A stretch of DNA of 64,000 nt from positions 1,426,001-1,490,000 of the forward strand of contig NZ_CP042596.1 in NCBI RefSeq assembly GCF_009914315.1, given 5' to 3'. The notes under the pieces were generated by a model. It was not told the origin of the DNA and made no database searches. It saw nothing but the letters and a program-made list of their open reading frames with translations. Below are positions 1 to 8,458 of this stretch, piece by piece. Position 1 is the stretch's first letter, and each line of letters opens with the position of its first letter. The DNA comes from Granulicella sp. WH15. GTDB taxonomy: Bacteria; Acidobacteriota; Terriglobia; Terriglobales; Acidobacteriaceae. The translations under genes were made by a program, and so were the position numbers.

Positions 1-1143
1 GAACTGACAGGGAATCCGAAGTTCCGGACGTGGGCGCAACGTTATCTGTTGGATAAGGAGCTGTTCGATCCTCTGTCCAAAGGCGGCGATCCCTTTCCCG
101 GCCAACATGCCTACTCTCATGCCATCGCGCTCAGCTCGGCGGCGAAGGCGTGGCTGGCGCTGGGAGATCCGAAGTACAAGCAGGCGATGCAGCAGGCGTT
201 TACCCTGCTGACGACCGAGCAGCAGTTCTCTTCCGGCGGCTGGGGGCCGAATGAGACCTTCATCACGCCGCACAAGGGCCAGCTATACGACGCGCTCTCG
301 ACCACGGTCGATCACTTCGAGACGCCGTGCGGCTCTTACGCGGCGACCAAGCTGGCGCGTTATCTGGTGCGCTTTACCCCAGCGCCAAAGGATACACAGC
401 ACGGAGATAACCTGGAGCGCGTCCTCTACAATACGATTCTCGCGGTCAAGTCGCCGGACTCGAATGGGGACTATCCGTACTACTCGACCTACTCGCCGGT
501 GGCGCAAAAGGTCTACTACCAAAAGAAGTGGCCGTGCTGCTCGGGCACTCTGGTCCAGACCGTCGCCGACTATCCGCTGAACCTCTACTTCCAGTCTAGC
601 GACGGCCTCTACGTCAACCAGTACACGCCGTCGAAACTGCGCTTCCGCTACGGTGGCGCGCCGGTCGCGCTTACGCAGGAGACGCGCTTTCCCGTGGAAG
701 ACACGACCAGCTTACTGCTCCAGCCTGCGCAGCCGACGGCCTTCACGGTGTATCTGCGGATTCCCGCCTGGCTGGCCGGAGCTGCGGCGATCAAGCTGAA
801 CGGCAAGCTTCTCGCGGTGGCCGCACAGGCGGGCACATACGCGGCGATCAAGCGCACATGGCACCCCGGAGACCGGCTGGAGTTGACGCTGCCGCAGGGC
901 TTCAGGACCGAGGCCATCGACGACCTGCACCCGGAGACGGTCGCGTTGATGCGTGGTCCGGTGCAGTATGTGGCTCTCAATCCGGACAAGGAACTGAGCA
1001 AAGAGAGGCTTGCTCTGCCTGCGAGCCTGAAGCAGTTGGGGCCGCAGTCCTTTGTGGAGAACTATGGCGGCAGACAGATCGTCTTCATCCCCCTGCACCA
1101 GATTCAGAACGAGACCTATACGAGCTATTTTTCAAAGGCCTAG
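1..1143 (+). CDS. GH127 (DUF1680) beta-L-arabinofuranosidase-type hydrolase, 5' truncated
   Basis: The reading frame is open from base 1, so the gene starts left of the window; about 380 C-terminal residues are present. The visible part covers the end of the (alpha/alpha) barrel and the C-terminal beta-sandwich typical of DUF1680 proteins. The Cys-rich active-site signature is present: an E-T-P-C stretch near base 320 and W-P-C-C-S-G near base 530. In characterised GH127 enzymes such as HypBA1, a Glu and three Cys bind zinc and one Cys is the nucleophile. The Glu and first Cys are three residues apart here rather than two, a subfamily difference. GH127 includes beta-L-arabinofuranosidases and aceric acid hydrolases; specificity cannot be settled without the missing N-terminus. 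Only 29 bp separate it from the RuBisCO-like gene. Confidence 0.85.
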   Translation, partial: ELTGNPKFRTWAQRYLLDKELFDPLSKGGDPFPGQHAYSHAIALSSAAKAWLALGDPKYKQAMQQAFTLLTTEQQFSSGGWGPNETFITPHKGQLYDALSTTVDHFETPCGSYAATKLARYLVRFTPAPKDTQHGDNLERVLYNTILAVKSPDSNGDYPYYSTYSPVAQKVYYQKKWPCCSGTLVQTVADYPLNLYFQSSDGLYVNQYTPSKLRFRYGGAPVALTQETRFPVEDTTSLLLQPAQPTAFTVYLRIPAWLAGAAAIKLNGKLLAVAAQAGTYAAIKRTWHPGDRLELTLPQGFRTEAIDDLHPETVALMRGPVQYVALNPDKELSKERLALPASLKQLGPQSFVENYGGRQIVFIPLHQIQNETYTSYFSKA

Positions 1144-1172
1144 ATCGGGGCTTGAAAGGATTTGTAACAGAG

Positions 1173-2450
1173 ATGATGACAAATCGAACAGATCGCATCT
1201 ACGCCCGCTACTGGATCGAGACCGCGTTTCCGCTGGAGCAGGCTGCCGCTACGATGGCTGGCGAGCAGTCCACCGGCACCTTTCTGCGCGTGCCGGGCGA
1301 GACAGACGAGCTGCGTGAGCGTTATGCCGCCGTGGTGGAGGGTATTGAGGAGCAGCAGCCGGTCGATGCTCCTAGCCTGCCCGGCTCGGGCACTCCGAAG
1401 AACTGGGACGGCGTCCGCCGCACGGCCGAGGTCACGCTCTCCTGGCCGCTGCACAACATCGGGCCTTCGCTGCCCAACCTGCTGGCGACGGTGGCGGGCA
1501 ACCTCTCCGAGCTGAAGGCCTTTAGCGGACTCAAGCTACTCGATATCATGCTGCCCCCGGCGTTCCTCACGACATACCAGGGGCCGCAGTTCGGCGTCTC
1601 CGGCACCCGTGACTTTACCGGCGTCTACGACCGTCCGCTGATCGGCACCATTATCAAGCCGAGCATCGGCATGTCGGCCGAGACCACGGCCGAGCAGGTG
1701 CGCGTGTTGGCCGAGGCGGGCATCGACTTCATCAAGGACGACGAGCTTCAGAGCGACGGGCCGCACTGTCCTTTCGAGGATCGGCTGAAGGCCGTGCAGG
1801 GCGTGCTGAACCGGCACCGCGACCGCACCGGCAAGCGCGTGATGTACGCCGCCAACCTGACCGGCGATCTTGACCAGATGCTGCGGCGGCACGACCAGAT
1901 CGTGGCGCACGAGGGAACCTGCCTGATGGTGAGCATGAACTCCATCGGACTGCCCGCGATGAAGATGCTGCGCGCGCACTCGCAACTGGTGATCCACGGC
2001 CACCGCAACGGCTGGGGGATGCTGGGCCGCTCGCCCGCGACGGGGATGTCGTTCGTCGCGTTCCAGAAGCTGTGGCGGCTGGCCGGGATCGACCACACGC
2101 ACGTGAACGGGCTGCGGAACAAGTTCTGCGAGCCGGACCAGTCGGTGATCGCCTCGGCCCGCGAGTGCCTGACGCCGATGTTTCCGCCGCCCGCGCCCGG
2201 CTGCGAGATCATGCCGGTTTTCTCCTCCGGGCAGTCGGCCTCGCAGGCCCCCGATACCTACGCGGCGCTGGGCACCACCGACCTGATCTACGCCTGTGGA
2301 GGCGGCATTTTGGGGCATCCGATGGGCGTGGCTGCGGGCGTGCTGAGCCTGCAACAGGCGTGGGAGGCCGCCGCCGAGAACGTTCCGCTGGCGACCTACG
2401 CTGCCACGAGGCCGGAGCTGGCTGCGGCCCTGAAGCTCTTCGGGAGCTAG
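1173..2450 (+). CDS. RuBisCO-like protein (form IV), 3-oxo-isoapionate-4-phosphate-type decarboxylase/hydrolase candidate
   Basis: A 425-residue protein of RuBisCO large-subunit fold. The signature T-I-I-K-P near residue 162 and I-K-D-D-E with Lys188 correspond to the catalytic and carbamylated lysines and to the Mg-binding Asp/Glu of RuBisCO. H-G-H-R, the S-S-G phosphate loop and G-G-G-I-L-G-H-P near the C-terminus are also kept. The start is the first of two adjacent ATGs (1173, 1176), with GAAAGGA upstream. The next gene, 3 bp away, is a DUF1537 kinase. This pairing matches the D-apionate route, where OiaK phosphorylates 3-oxo-isoapionate and an RLP (OiaX or OiaT) decarboxylates or cleaves the product. 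The exact reaction is inferred. MtnW-type enolase or a new acid-sugar activity are alternatives; true CO2 fixation is very unlikely. Confidence 0.85.
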   Translation: MMTNRTDRIYARYWIETAFPLEQAAATMAGEQSTGTFLRVPGETDELRERYAAVVEGIEEQQPVDAPSLPGSGTPKNWDGVRRTAEVTLSWPLHNIGPSLPNLLATVAGNLSELKAFSGLKLLDIMLPPAFLTTYQGPQFGVSGTRDFTGVYDRPLIGTIIKPSIGMSAETTAEQVRVLAEAGIDFIKDDELQSDGPHCPFEDRLKAVQGVLNRHRDRTGKRVMYAANLTGDLDQMLRRHDQIVAHEGTCLMVSMNSIGLPAMKMLRAHSQLVIHGHRNGWGMLGRSPATGMSFVAFQKLWRLAGIDHTHVNGLRNKFCEPDQSVIASARECLTPMFPPPAPGCEIMPVFSSGQSASQAPDTYAALGTTDLIYACGGGILGHPMGVAAGVLSLQQAWEAAAENVPLATYAATRPELAAALKLFGS

Positions 2451-2453
2451 TGG

Positions 2454-3758
2454 ATGGCGCTCCTCTACACCTTTTACGGCGACGACTTTACCGGCTCGAC
2501 CGACGTGCTGGAGCAGCTCGCTTCGAATGGAGTGCCTGCCGTTCTTTTCCTCGGTGTGCCTACGAACGAGCATCTGGCGCGGTTTCCGCAGGTGCAGGCC
2601 GTCGGGATCGCCGGGGACAGCCGCTCGCGCTCGCCGGAGTGGATGTCCGAGCACCTGCCCGACATCTTTGCCCGGCTCAGGGAGTTTCAGGCCCCCGTCG
2701 CTCACTATAAGGTCTGTTCTACCTTCGACTCGGCACCGGCGCACGGCAGCATCGGACGGGCGATGGAGATCGGGCAAGAGGTGTTCGGGCCAACCTTCGT
2801 GCCCATCGTTGTGGGAGCGCCGCACCTGCGGCGATACATCGCCTTCGGCAACCTCTTCGCCTCCGCGCCGGACGGGCGGGTGCACCGCATCGACCGCCAT
2901 CCGATGAGTCGCCACCCCGTGACGCCGATGCAGGAGCCGGACCTGCGCCTGCATCTGGCTCGCCAGACTGCGACGCCCATCGGCCTGATCGACACCCCGA
3001 TGCTGCAAGCCGGAGCGGCACCGGAGGAGCTGGCGAGGTTGCTGGCGGAGGGCAAGCAGGCAGTGCTCTTCGACACCATCGACTACGCCACTCAGGCCAC
3101 AGTGGGCAAGCTGCTCTGGGGAGAGGCGCAGCGGCAGCCGATCTTCTCCACCGCCAGCTCTGGCCTGACGGCGGCGCTGATCTTCGCATGGCAAGAGGCT
3201 CGTATGATCCCGCAGGCAGCTCCAGCCGTGGCGGTCGAGCCATGTTCCCCTCTGCTGGTCGTCAGCGGCTCCTGCTCGGCGGCGACCGAGCGGCAGCTCC
3301 GCTATGCGCTCAGCCACGGCTACCACGGGATTCCGCTCGACCCGTCTGCGCTGCTCGATCCGGTAACCTCTCTCGCGACGAGGGAAGCGGTGATCGAAGA
3401 GGCGGAGGAGACACTGGCGGCGGGCCGGGATACGATCTTTTACACCGCGCTGGGATTGCCTTCGGAGCCTGCGCATGGAGATCAACTGGGACAGGCGCTC
3501 GGCGATCTTCTGTGTGAACTACTGGAGCGGACGGCTGTGCGGCGGGTGCTGTTGTGCGGCGGAGATACCTCCTCCCACGCAGTGCAGCGGCTGGGGCTCT
3601 ATGCGCTCACCTGGGCCGCCGATCTCCAACCGGGAGCACCCCTGTGCCGTGCCCATGCGGATTCGCCTCTGGACGGGCTGGAGCTGGTGCTGAAGGGGGG
3701 TCAGGTAGGCACGGACGACTTCTTCGATGTGGTGCGAGGATCGAGTCTAAGGAGTTAA
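2454..3758 (+). CDS. DUF1537 four-carbon acid sugar kinase family, OiaK-like (3-oxo-isoapionate kinase candidate)
   Basis: 434 residues with the two-domain DUF1537 architecture. The N-terminal substrate domain opens with Y-G-D-D-F-T-G-S-T-D, the equivalent of the ADDLTGA motif. The C-terminal nucleotide domain carries L-L-C-G-G-D-T-S-S near residue 365 and L-K-G-G-Q-V-G-T-D-D near residue 418. It starts with ATG 3 bp after the RuBisCO-like gene, so the two are surely co-transcribed and likely translationally coupled. DUF1537 kinases phosphorylate four-carbon or branched acid sugars; next to an RLP the closest known function is OiaK. It is clearly divergent from the second DUF1537 kinase at 58912, which sits with a PdxA2-like gene, so the two probably serve different acids. 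Confidence 0.8.
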   Translation: MALLYTFYGDDFTGSTDVLEQLASNGVPAVLFLGVPTNEHLARFPQVQAVGIAGDSRSRSPEWMSEHLPDIFARLREFQAPVAHYKVCSTFDSAPAHGSIGRAMEIGQEVFGPTFVPIVVGAPHLRRYIAFGNLFASAPDGRVHRIDRHPMSRHPVTPMQEPDLRLHLARQTATPIGLIDTPMLQAGAAPEELARLLAEGKQAVLFDTIDYATQATVGKLLWGEAQRQPIFSTASSGLTAALIFAWQEARMIPQAAPAVAVEPCSPLLVVSGSCSAATERQLRYALSHGYHGIPLDPSALLDPVTSLATREAVIEEAEETLAAGRDTIFYTALGLPSEPAHGDQLGQALGDLLCELLERTAVRRVLLCGGDTSSHAVQRLGLYALTWAADLQPGAPLCRAHADSPLDGLELVLKGGQVGTDDFFDVVRGSSLRS

Positions 3759-3860
3759 AGTTTAAGATTCATATATTCCGTATAAAATGTTGCAAATATG
3801 AGCATTGAGATCTGTGTATTGCCTGCGCTCCTTGAAAGTTGGGTTATCGGCAAAAGACAG

Positions 3861-3890
3861 AGGTTCCCAGCGGCTAAAGCCGCGCCCTTA
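3861..3890. repeat. Dispersed palindromic repeat, copy 1
   Basis: In the 202-bp gap between the kinase and peptidase genes lies GCGGCT-AA-AGCCGC (3870-3883), a perfect 6-bp stem, flanked by TTCCCA on one side and CCTTAAGGATG on the other. The inverted order of the same blocks (CATCCTT ... GCGGCTTTAAGCCGC ... GGGA) recurs at 63422-63454, so this looks like a dispersed REP-type element. No other feature was seen in the gap. Confidence 0.5.
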
Positions 3891-3960
3891 AGGATGTTTG
3901 GGCCGGAAGCAGCGATCCGGGTAGGATGGGGCTTGTCTTTGAAGGTTTTGGGGAGGCGAA

Positions 3961-5361
3961 ATGGCGGGTGGACGAGGCTTGTGGCTGGCCGTGGCGGTCG
4001 CTGGAGTGCTTTCGACGGGGTTACGGGCGCAGCAGGGCTGGACGGTACGGCCGGAGTGGGTGCGGGCGCACGAGGAGTTCCTCGCCAGCGACGTGATGGC
4101 AGGCAGGGGCAGCGCGACGCGGGATGAGGAGATTGCGGCGACCTACGTGGCCTCCGAGTTCATGGGCTATGGGCTGAAGCCAGCGCCGGGGATGAGCGGA
4201 TACCTCCAGAGCGCGGAGGTGGATGCGCCGGTTTTGAGTAGTGATACCGTACTTTCAGTAAGTGGCATTAAATTGCAGCAAGGAAAAGACTTCTATGTTT
4301 TATTTTCTACAGGGTCGAACGTTTCGGGAGGACTGGTTCGGGTTGCTGATGGGGCTGTAGGCAAGGCATCGGTTCCTAAAGGCTCGGCGGTGCTATTGAC
4401 CGACGTTCCGGCTGGGGGAAGCTCGCTACAGAACCTTGGCGCGTTGCGGCGGATGGCTCCGGCGCTGGTGGTGGTGGAGCAGGATGCCTCCACGGAGCGG
4501 ATGCTGACGCTGCTGGGCGGGAAGGCGCGAATCCCAATGCACCTGAAGGAGGCGGCATCGTCTACGTCGTCTGTGACGACGGTGGTTGCGGTGTCTGCTG
4601 CGGTGATGTCGCATTTGAAGGGCGTGAAGGAGGGAGAATCGCTTTCTCTTTCTTTAGGGATTGTCCCACAAGTGAAACCAAGGATGACGTTTAATGCGAT
4701 TGGATATCTCCCAGGAAGTGACCCCGGGAGCGGGACGATCCTGCTGACGGCGCACCTGGACCATCTGGGTGTGGGGAGACCGGTGGATGGGGATGGGATC
4801 TTCAACGGAGCAAACGATGATGCGGCGGGGACGACAGCGGTGCTGGAGCTGGCGCACGCTCTGGCGGCAGGGCCGAAGCTGCGGCGAAGCATTCTTTTCG
4901 TCTGTTACGGCAGCGAAGAGCCTGGAGAGCTGGGATCGGAGTACTTTGGAAAGCATCCGCCGGTTCCCCTGAAGGAGCTGGTGACGAACCTTGAGTTCGA
5001 GATGATCGGGAGCCAGGACCCGAAGATGCCGAAGGGGGAGCTGCTGTTTACGGGGTGGGAGCGGTCGAACCTGGGGCCGGCCTTGAAGGCGCACGGAGCC
5101 AAGCTGGGGCCGGACCCGTACCCGGAGGAGCACTTCTTCGAGCGGTCGGATAACTACCAACTGGCGTTGCAGGGGATTGTGGCCCATACGGCAGCGGGTT
5201 GGGGGACAGTGCCGACGTACCATCGGCCTGACGACGATATCGCGCATCTTAACTTGGAGTTCATGACCTCGGCGATCCAGTCGCTGGTGGAGCCTGTACG
5301 GTGGCTGGCAACGAGCGACTTCAAGCCATCGTGGAATCCTGGCGGACAGCCAAAACGTTAA
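3961..5361 (+). CDS. Exported M28-family zinc metallopeptidase
   Basis: 466 residues beginning with a signal peptide (hydrophobic stretch about residues 5-22, ending near A-Q). The C-terminal half is an M28 aminopeptidase domain. Zinc ligands are visible as His265 in T-A-H-L-D-H, the bridging Asp286 in A-N-D-D-A-A-G, the Glu319-Glu320 pair in G-S-E-E, and His421 in T-Y-H-R-P-D-D-D. The position usually occupied by Asp in the N-L-D-M-I-G motif is Glu347 (L-E-F-E-M-I-G). The region before the catalytic domain (about 90-230) probably holds a PA-like insert. A strong GGGGAGG precedes the ATG. Likely role: periplasmic or secreted trimming of peptides from the N-terminus. It is followed by an M20 peptidase, a plausible functional pair. 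Confidence 0.85.
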   Translation: MAGGRGLWLAVAVAGVLSTGLRAQQGWTVRPEWVRAHEEFLASDVMAGRGSATRDEEIAATYVASEFMGYGLKPAPGMSGYLQSAEVDAPVLSSDTVLSVSGIKLQQGKDFYVLFSTGSNVSGGLVRVADGAVGKASVPKGSAVLLTDVPAGGSSLQNLGALRRMAPALVVVEQDASTERMLTLLGGKARIPMHLKEAASSTSSVTTVVAVSAAVMSHLKGVKEGESLSLSLGIVPQVKPRMTFNAIGYLPGSDPGSGTILLTAHLDHLGVGRPVDGDGIFNGANDDAAGTTAVLELAHALAAGPKLRRSILFVCYGSEEPGELGSEYFGKHPPVPLKELVTNLEFEMIGSQDPKMPKGELLFTGWERSNLGPALKAHGAKLGPDPYPEEHFFERSDNYQLALQGIVAHTAAGWGTVPTYHRPDDDIAHLNLEFMTSAIQSLVEPVRWLATSDFKPSWNPGGQPKR

Positions 5362-5376
5362 AGTAAAGGATTGAGT

Positions 5377-6813
5377 ATGGACGCGAATACGGCGGTTGCT
5401 TTTGCGAAGGAGAACGGCGAGCGGTTTGTCGAGGAGCTGAAGGAGCTGCTGCGGATTCCTTCAATCTCGACCGATCCCGAGCGGCGGGCGGATGTGCGGC
5501 GGGCAGCGCAGTTCTGCGCCGATGAGCTGACGCGGATCGGGATGGAGCGAGTCCGGCTGATCGAGACCTCCACCGAGGAGACGATGGTCGGGGTGCCGGA
5601 TGGTCCGGCACGGATCGAGCCGGGCCGGATCGGGCATCCGCTGGTGTACGCGGAGTGGCTGAAGGCTCCGGGGAAGCCGACGGTGCTCTGCTACGGGCAC
5701 TACGACGTGCAGCCGCCGGACCCGTTGGACGAGTGGCACTCGCCGCCGTTTGAGCCGACCGAGCGGAACGGGAACCTGTATGCGCGCGGGGCGGTCGATG
5801 ACAAGGGCCAGATGTGGATGCACGTGAAGGCTCTGGAGTCGCTGATGGCGGCGGGAAACGGGACACTGCCGGTGAACGTGCGGGTGATCCTGGAGGGGGA
5901 GGAAGAGGTCGGCGGCGAAGGGATCGCTGCGTTTGTGCGCGAGCATGGCGAGCAGTTAAAGGCGGACGTGGCCCTGGTTTCGGATACGGAGATGTTCGCA
6001 CCGGAGCTGCCGACGCTGTGCGTGGGGCTGCGCGGGATGATCTACACGGAGATCGAAGTGCGGGGGGCGAAGACGGACCTGCATAGCGGGATGTACGGCG
6101 GAGCGGCTCCGAACCCGTTTGTGGCTCTGGCGCAGATCATCGCACAGTTGAAGGACGCAGAGGGCCGGATTCTGATTCCGAGGTTCTATGACAAGGTGAT
6201 GCGGCCGACTCAGGCCGAGCTGCACGCCTGGTCGTCGCTCCCGTTTAAGGAGGAGGAGTACCGCGAGCACGAGGTTGGCTCGGTGACGCTGACCGGCGAG
6301 GCCGGGTTCAGCGTACTGGAGCGGACGTGGGCGAGGCCGACGCTGGACGTGCATGGGATGCCGGGTGGGTTTACCGGGGCGGGAGCGAAGACGGTGATTC
6401 CGGCCCGGGCCACGGCGAAGGTGAGTATGCGGCTGGTGCCGGATATGACGCCGCAGGAGAGCTTTGCGCTATATAAGAGCTACGTGGAGTCGATTGTGCC
6501 CAAGGGCTGCACGCTGGAAGTGCGGCTGATTCACTCGGGCGATCCGATTGTGGTGAGCACGGATAACGAGTTCGTCCGCGCGGCGACCGAGGCGATGCAC
6601 ACGGTCTTCGGCAAGGAGACGGTCTTTGTGCGGGGCGGCGGCTCGATCCCGATTGTGGGCGACTTTGTGCGCGAGCTGGGAATTCCGACGGTGATGATGG
6701 GCTTCGGGCTGCCGGACGATAACCTGCACGCTCCGAACGAGAAGTTCAACCTGGGCAACTTCCATCGCGGGATCGAGTCGATTGTGCGGTGGCTGGCGTT
6801 GGTGGGGGCTTAG
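5377..6813 (+). CDS. M20-family dipeptidase / metallopeptidase
   Basis: 478 residues without a signal peptide, so probably cytoplasmic. Metal-site motifs of M20 peptidases are present: Y-G-H-Y-D-V-Q-P with His108 and Asp110, D-D-K-G with Asp141/142, and G-E-E-E-V-G-G a little later. The middle third is the M20 dimerisation domain. The C-terminus contains the H-A-P-N-E motif with the last metal-binding His. AAAGGA immediately upstream supports ATG 5377 over an earlier TTG at 5371. Length and motifs fit the PepV/CNDP-like dipeptidases. It lies 15 bp after the M28 peptidase gene, so the two probably work in sequence on peptides. Confidence 0.88.
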   Translation: MDANTAVAFAKENGERFVEELKELLRIPSISTDPERRADVRRAAQFCADELTRIGMERVRLIETSTEETMVGVPDGPARIEPGRIGHPLVYAEWLKAPGKPTVLCYGHYDVQPPDPLDEWHSPPFEPTERNGNLYARGAVDDKGQMWMHVKALESLMAAGNGTLPVNVRVILEGEEEVGGEGIAAFVREHGEQLKADVALVSDTEMFAPELPTLCVGLRGMIYTEIEVRGAKTDLHSGMYGGAAPNPFVALAQIIAQLKDAEGRILIPRFYDKVMRPTQAELHAWSSLPFKEEEYREHEVGSVTLTGEAGFSVLERTWARPTLDVHGMPGGFTGAGAKTVIPARATAKVSMRLVPDMTPQESFALYKSYVESIVPKGCTLEVRLIHSGDPIVVSTDNEFVRAATEAMHTVFGKETVFVRGGGSIPIVGDFVRELGIPTVMMGFGLPDDNLHAPNEKFNLGNFHRGIESIVRWLALVGA

Positions 6814-6815
6814 GC

Positions 6816-7442
6816 GTGGCTGCCGAGGTGGGCGGCTATGTGCTCTCCGGCGGCAGAAGCTCGCGGATGGGGCGGGACAAGGCTCTGCTGGAGCTGGCGG
6901 GGCGGCCGCTGATCGAACATGCGGTGACGAAGCTGCGGCGGGTCTGCGAGGCGGTGCATGTACTAGGTAGCAGCTCGGAGCTGGAACGGTATGCGCCGAT
7001 GGTGACCGATCTGCATCCGGAGTGCGGACCGATGGGCGGGGTAGAGGCGGCGCTGGCGCACACGGCTTATGAGTGGAACCTGATCGTTCCGGTGGATGTG
7101 CCGTTTCTGCCGGTGGCTCTACTGGAGTGGTGGGTCCAGAGGCCGGTGGCGCGGGTGGCGATGTTTACGGTCGAGGGGATGCCTCAGCCTACGGTGCTGC
7201 TGGTGCATCGGGATGTGGGGCGGTTTGTGTCGAAGGCCATCGCTCAGGGGAACTATCGGCTGCGTCCGGTGATGGAGGAGGCCGGAAGAGAGCTGGGCGG
7301 CAGCATGCAGCCGGTGGAGGAGATCGCCGAGCTTGCGCGTTTGAAGGAGGGAGCGTTGCCGATCCGGTGGTGGTTTGCGAATCTGAACACTCCGGAGGAG
7401 TTTGCCGAGGCGGAGAGGCTTGGTACGGCGTGGAGCGGCTGA
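6816..7442 (+). CDS. mobA: Molybdenum cofactor guanylyltransferase MobA
   Basis: A nucleotidyltransferase of 208 residues. The N-terminal signature L-S-G-G-R-S-S-R-M-G-x-D-K is the GTP-binding loop of MobA, followed by G-R-P-L-I-E. V-D-V-P-F-L corresponds to the metal-binding D-x-P region. MobA transfers GMP to Mo-molybdopterin to make the bis-MGD cofactor. GTG 6816, just after the M20 stop codon, gives a compact N-terminus; GTG 6789, overlapping the previous gene, is an alternative. No other moco genes are adjacent. Confidence 0.85.
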   Translation: MAAEVGGYVLSGGRSSRMGRDKALLELAGRPLIEHAVTKLRRVCEAVHVLGSSSELERYAPMVTDLHPECGPMGGVEAALAHTAYEWNLIVPVDVPFLPVALLEWWVQRPVARVAMFTVEGMPQPTVLLVHRDVGRFVSKAIAQGNYRLRPVMEEAGRELGGSMQPVEEIAELARLKEGALPIRWWFANLNTPEEFAEAERLGTAWSG

Positions 7443-7480
7443 TGGGGGAGTGCATCAGATAGGCTGGAGTGGGGTGCGGG

Positions 7481-8458
7481 ATGAGTGATGAGACAAGGCC
7501 GGATGAAAAGTATCCGGGGGAGCAGTACGAGAAGAAGCTGGCCGATAGCGAGGTGACCAGTGAGGCGTCCGAGGAGACGCCGCTGACCGCTGAGGTCTCG
7601 CCCGATGTGACCCAGGCCGTCGGGGAGTTCATGGAGCAGGCCGCTGCCCAGAATGAGGCGGCGGCCGAGGCCGAGAGCCAGGCGGCTCCGGGACCTTATA
7701 TCGCGTTTGAGAAGGTCTCGAAGTCCTTCGGCAGCTTCACCGTGTTGAAGAGCGTCAGCTTCTGTGTAAATGCCGGGGAGACGCTCTGCATCCTGGGTCG
7801 TAGCGGCGTGGGCAAGTCGGTTTCGTTGCAGATGCTGCTGGGGTTTTTGAAGCCGGACTCGGGCCGGGTGCTGGTGGCGGGGGAGGATATCACCGGTTTC
7901 AGCGAGAAGCGGCTGCAGGAGATACGACGCAAGGTGACGATGGTCTTCCAGAACGGGGCGCTCTTCGACTCGATCTCGGTGGGAGAGAATGTGGCTTTTC
8001 CGCTGCGTGAGCGGGGCGATATGGAGGAGGACCAGATCTTCCAGGTGGTGAAGGGGTTGCTGGAGATGGTGGGAGTGGCCGGAATGGACAACCTGCTGCC
8101 GAGCGATCTTTCGACCGGGATGAAGCGGTCGGTGGCCATTGCGCGCGCGCTGGCTTCGCAGCCGGAGGCGATCCTCTACGACGAGCCGACGACCATGGTC
8201 GATCCACTAATGGCCCACTTGCTGGGAAATCTGATCCAACGATTGAAGCAGCAGTTACATCTCACAAGTATTGTAGTGACTCATGACATGCGCTTTGCCA
8301 AGAAGCTGGCCGACCGGGTCGTGTTTCTGGATGGCGGCGAGGCGAGATTTTTCGGCACGATGGAGGAGATGGAGCAGAGCGATGACCCGGTTCTGCGCGA
8401 GTTTTTGACGTTGGACCAGTTGGTGCTCCCGTCGCGGGCGGAGGCGTTAAATTCTTAG
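7481..8458 (+). CDS. ABC transporter ATP-binding protein, MlaF/Mkl type
   Basis: 325 residues: an acidic, low-complexity N-terminal extension of about 65 residues, then an ABC ATPase domain. Walker A is G-R-S-G-V-G-K-S, Walker B I-L-Y-D-E-P-T-T, and the switch His is in V-V-T-H-D. The signature is L-S-T-G-M instead of L-S-G-G-M. V-F-Q-N-G-A-L-F-D-S is typical of MlaF-like ATPases, which energise lipid transport between the membranes. No MlaE permease or MlaD MCE gene is adjacent, so partners must be elsewhere. ATG 7481 is preferred over GTG 7469. The extension, rich in Glu and Ala, is predicted disordered. Confidence 0.85.
   Translation: MSDETRPDEKYPGEQYEKKLADSEVTSEASEETPLTAEVSPDVTQAVGEFMEQAAAQNEAAAEAESQAAPGPYIAFEKVSKSFGSFTVLKSVSFCVNAGETLCILGRSGVGKSVSLQMLLGFLKPDSGRVLVAGEDITGFSEKRLQEIRRKVTMVFQNGALFDSISVGENVAFPLRERGDMEEDQIFQVVKGLLEMVGVAGMDNLLPSDLSTGMKRSVAIARALASQPEAILYDEPTTMVDPLMAHLLGNLIQRLKQQLHLTSIVVTHDMRFAKKLADRVVFLDGGEARFFGTMEEMEQSDDPVLREFLTLDQLVLPSRAEALNS

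Noticed and set aside
1173..2450. Reading the RuBisCO-like gene as evidence for CO2 fixation
   Set aside because: No phosphoribulokinase or small subunit is present, the sequence around the substrate loop differs from form I-III RuBisCO, and the DUF1537 partner points to acid-sugar catabolism.
1536..3485. Very long minus-strand open frame opposite the RuBisCO-like and kinase genes
   Set aside because: Its translation is Arg/His/Gly-rich low-complexity typical of antisense frames in GC-rich DNA, while the + strand has intact recognised families over the same bases.
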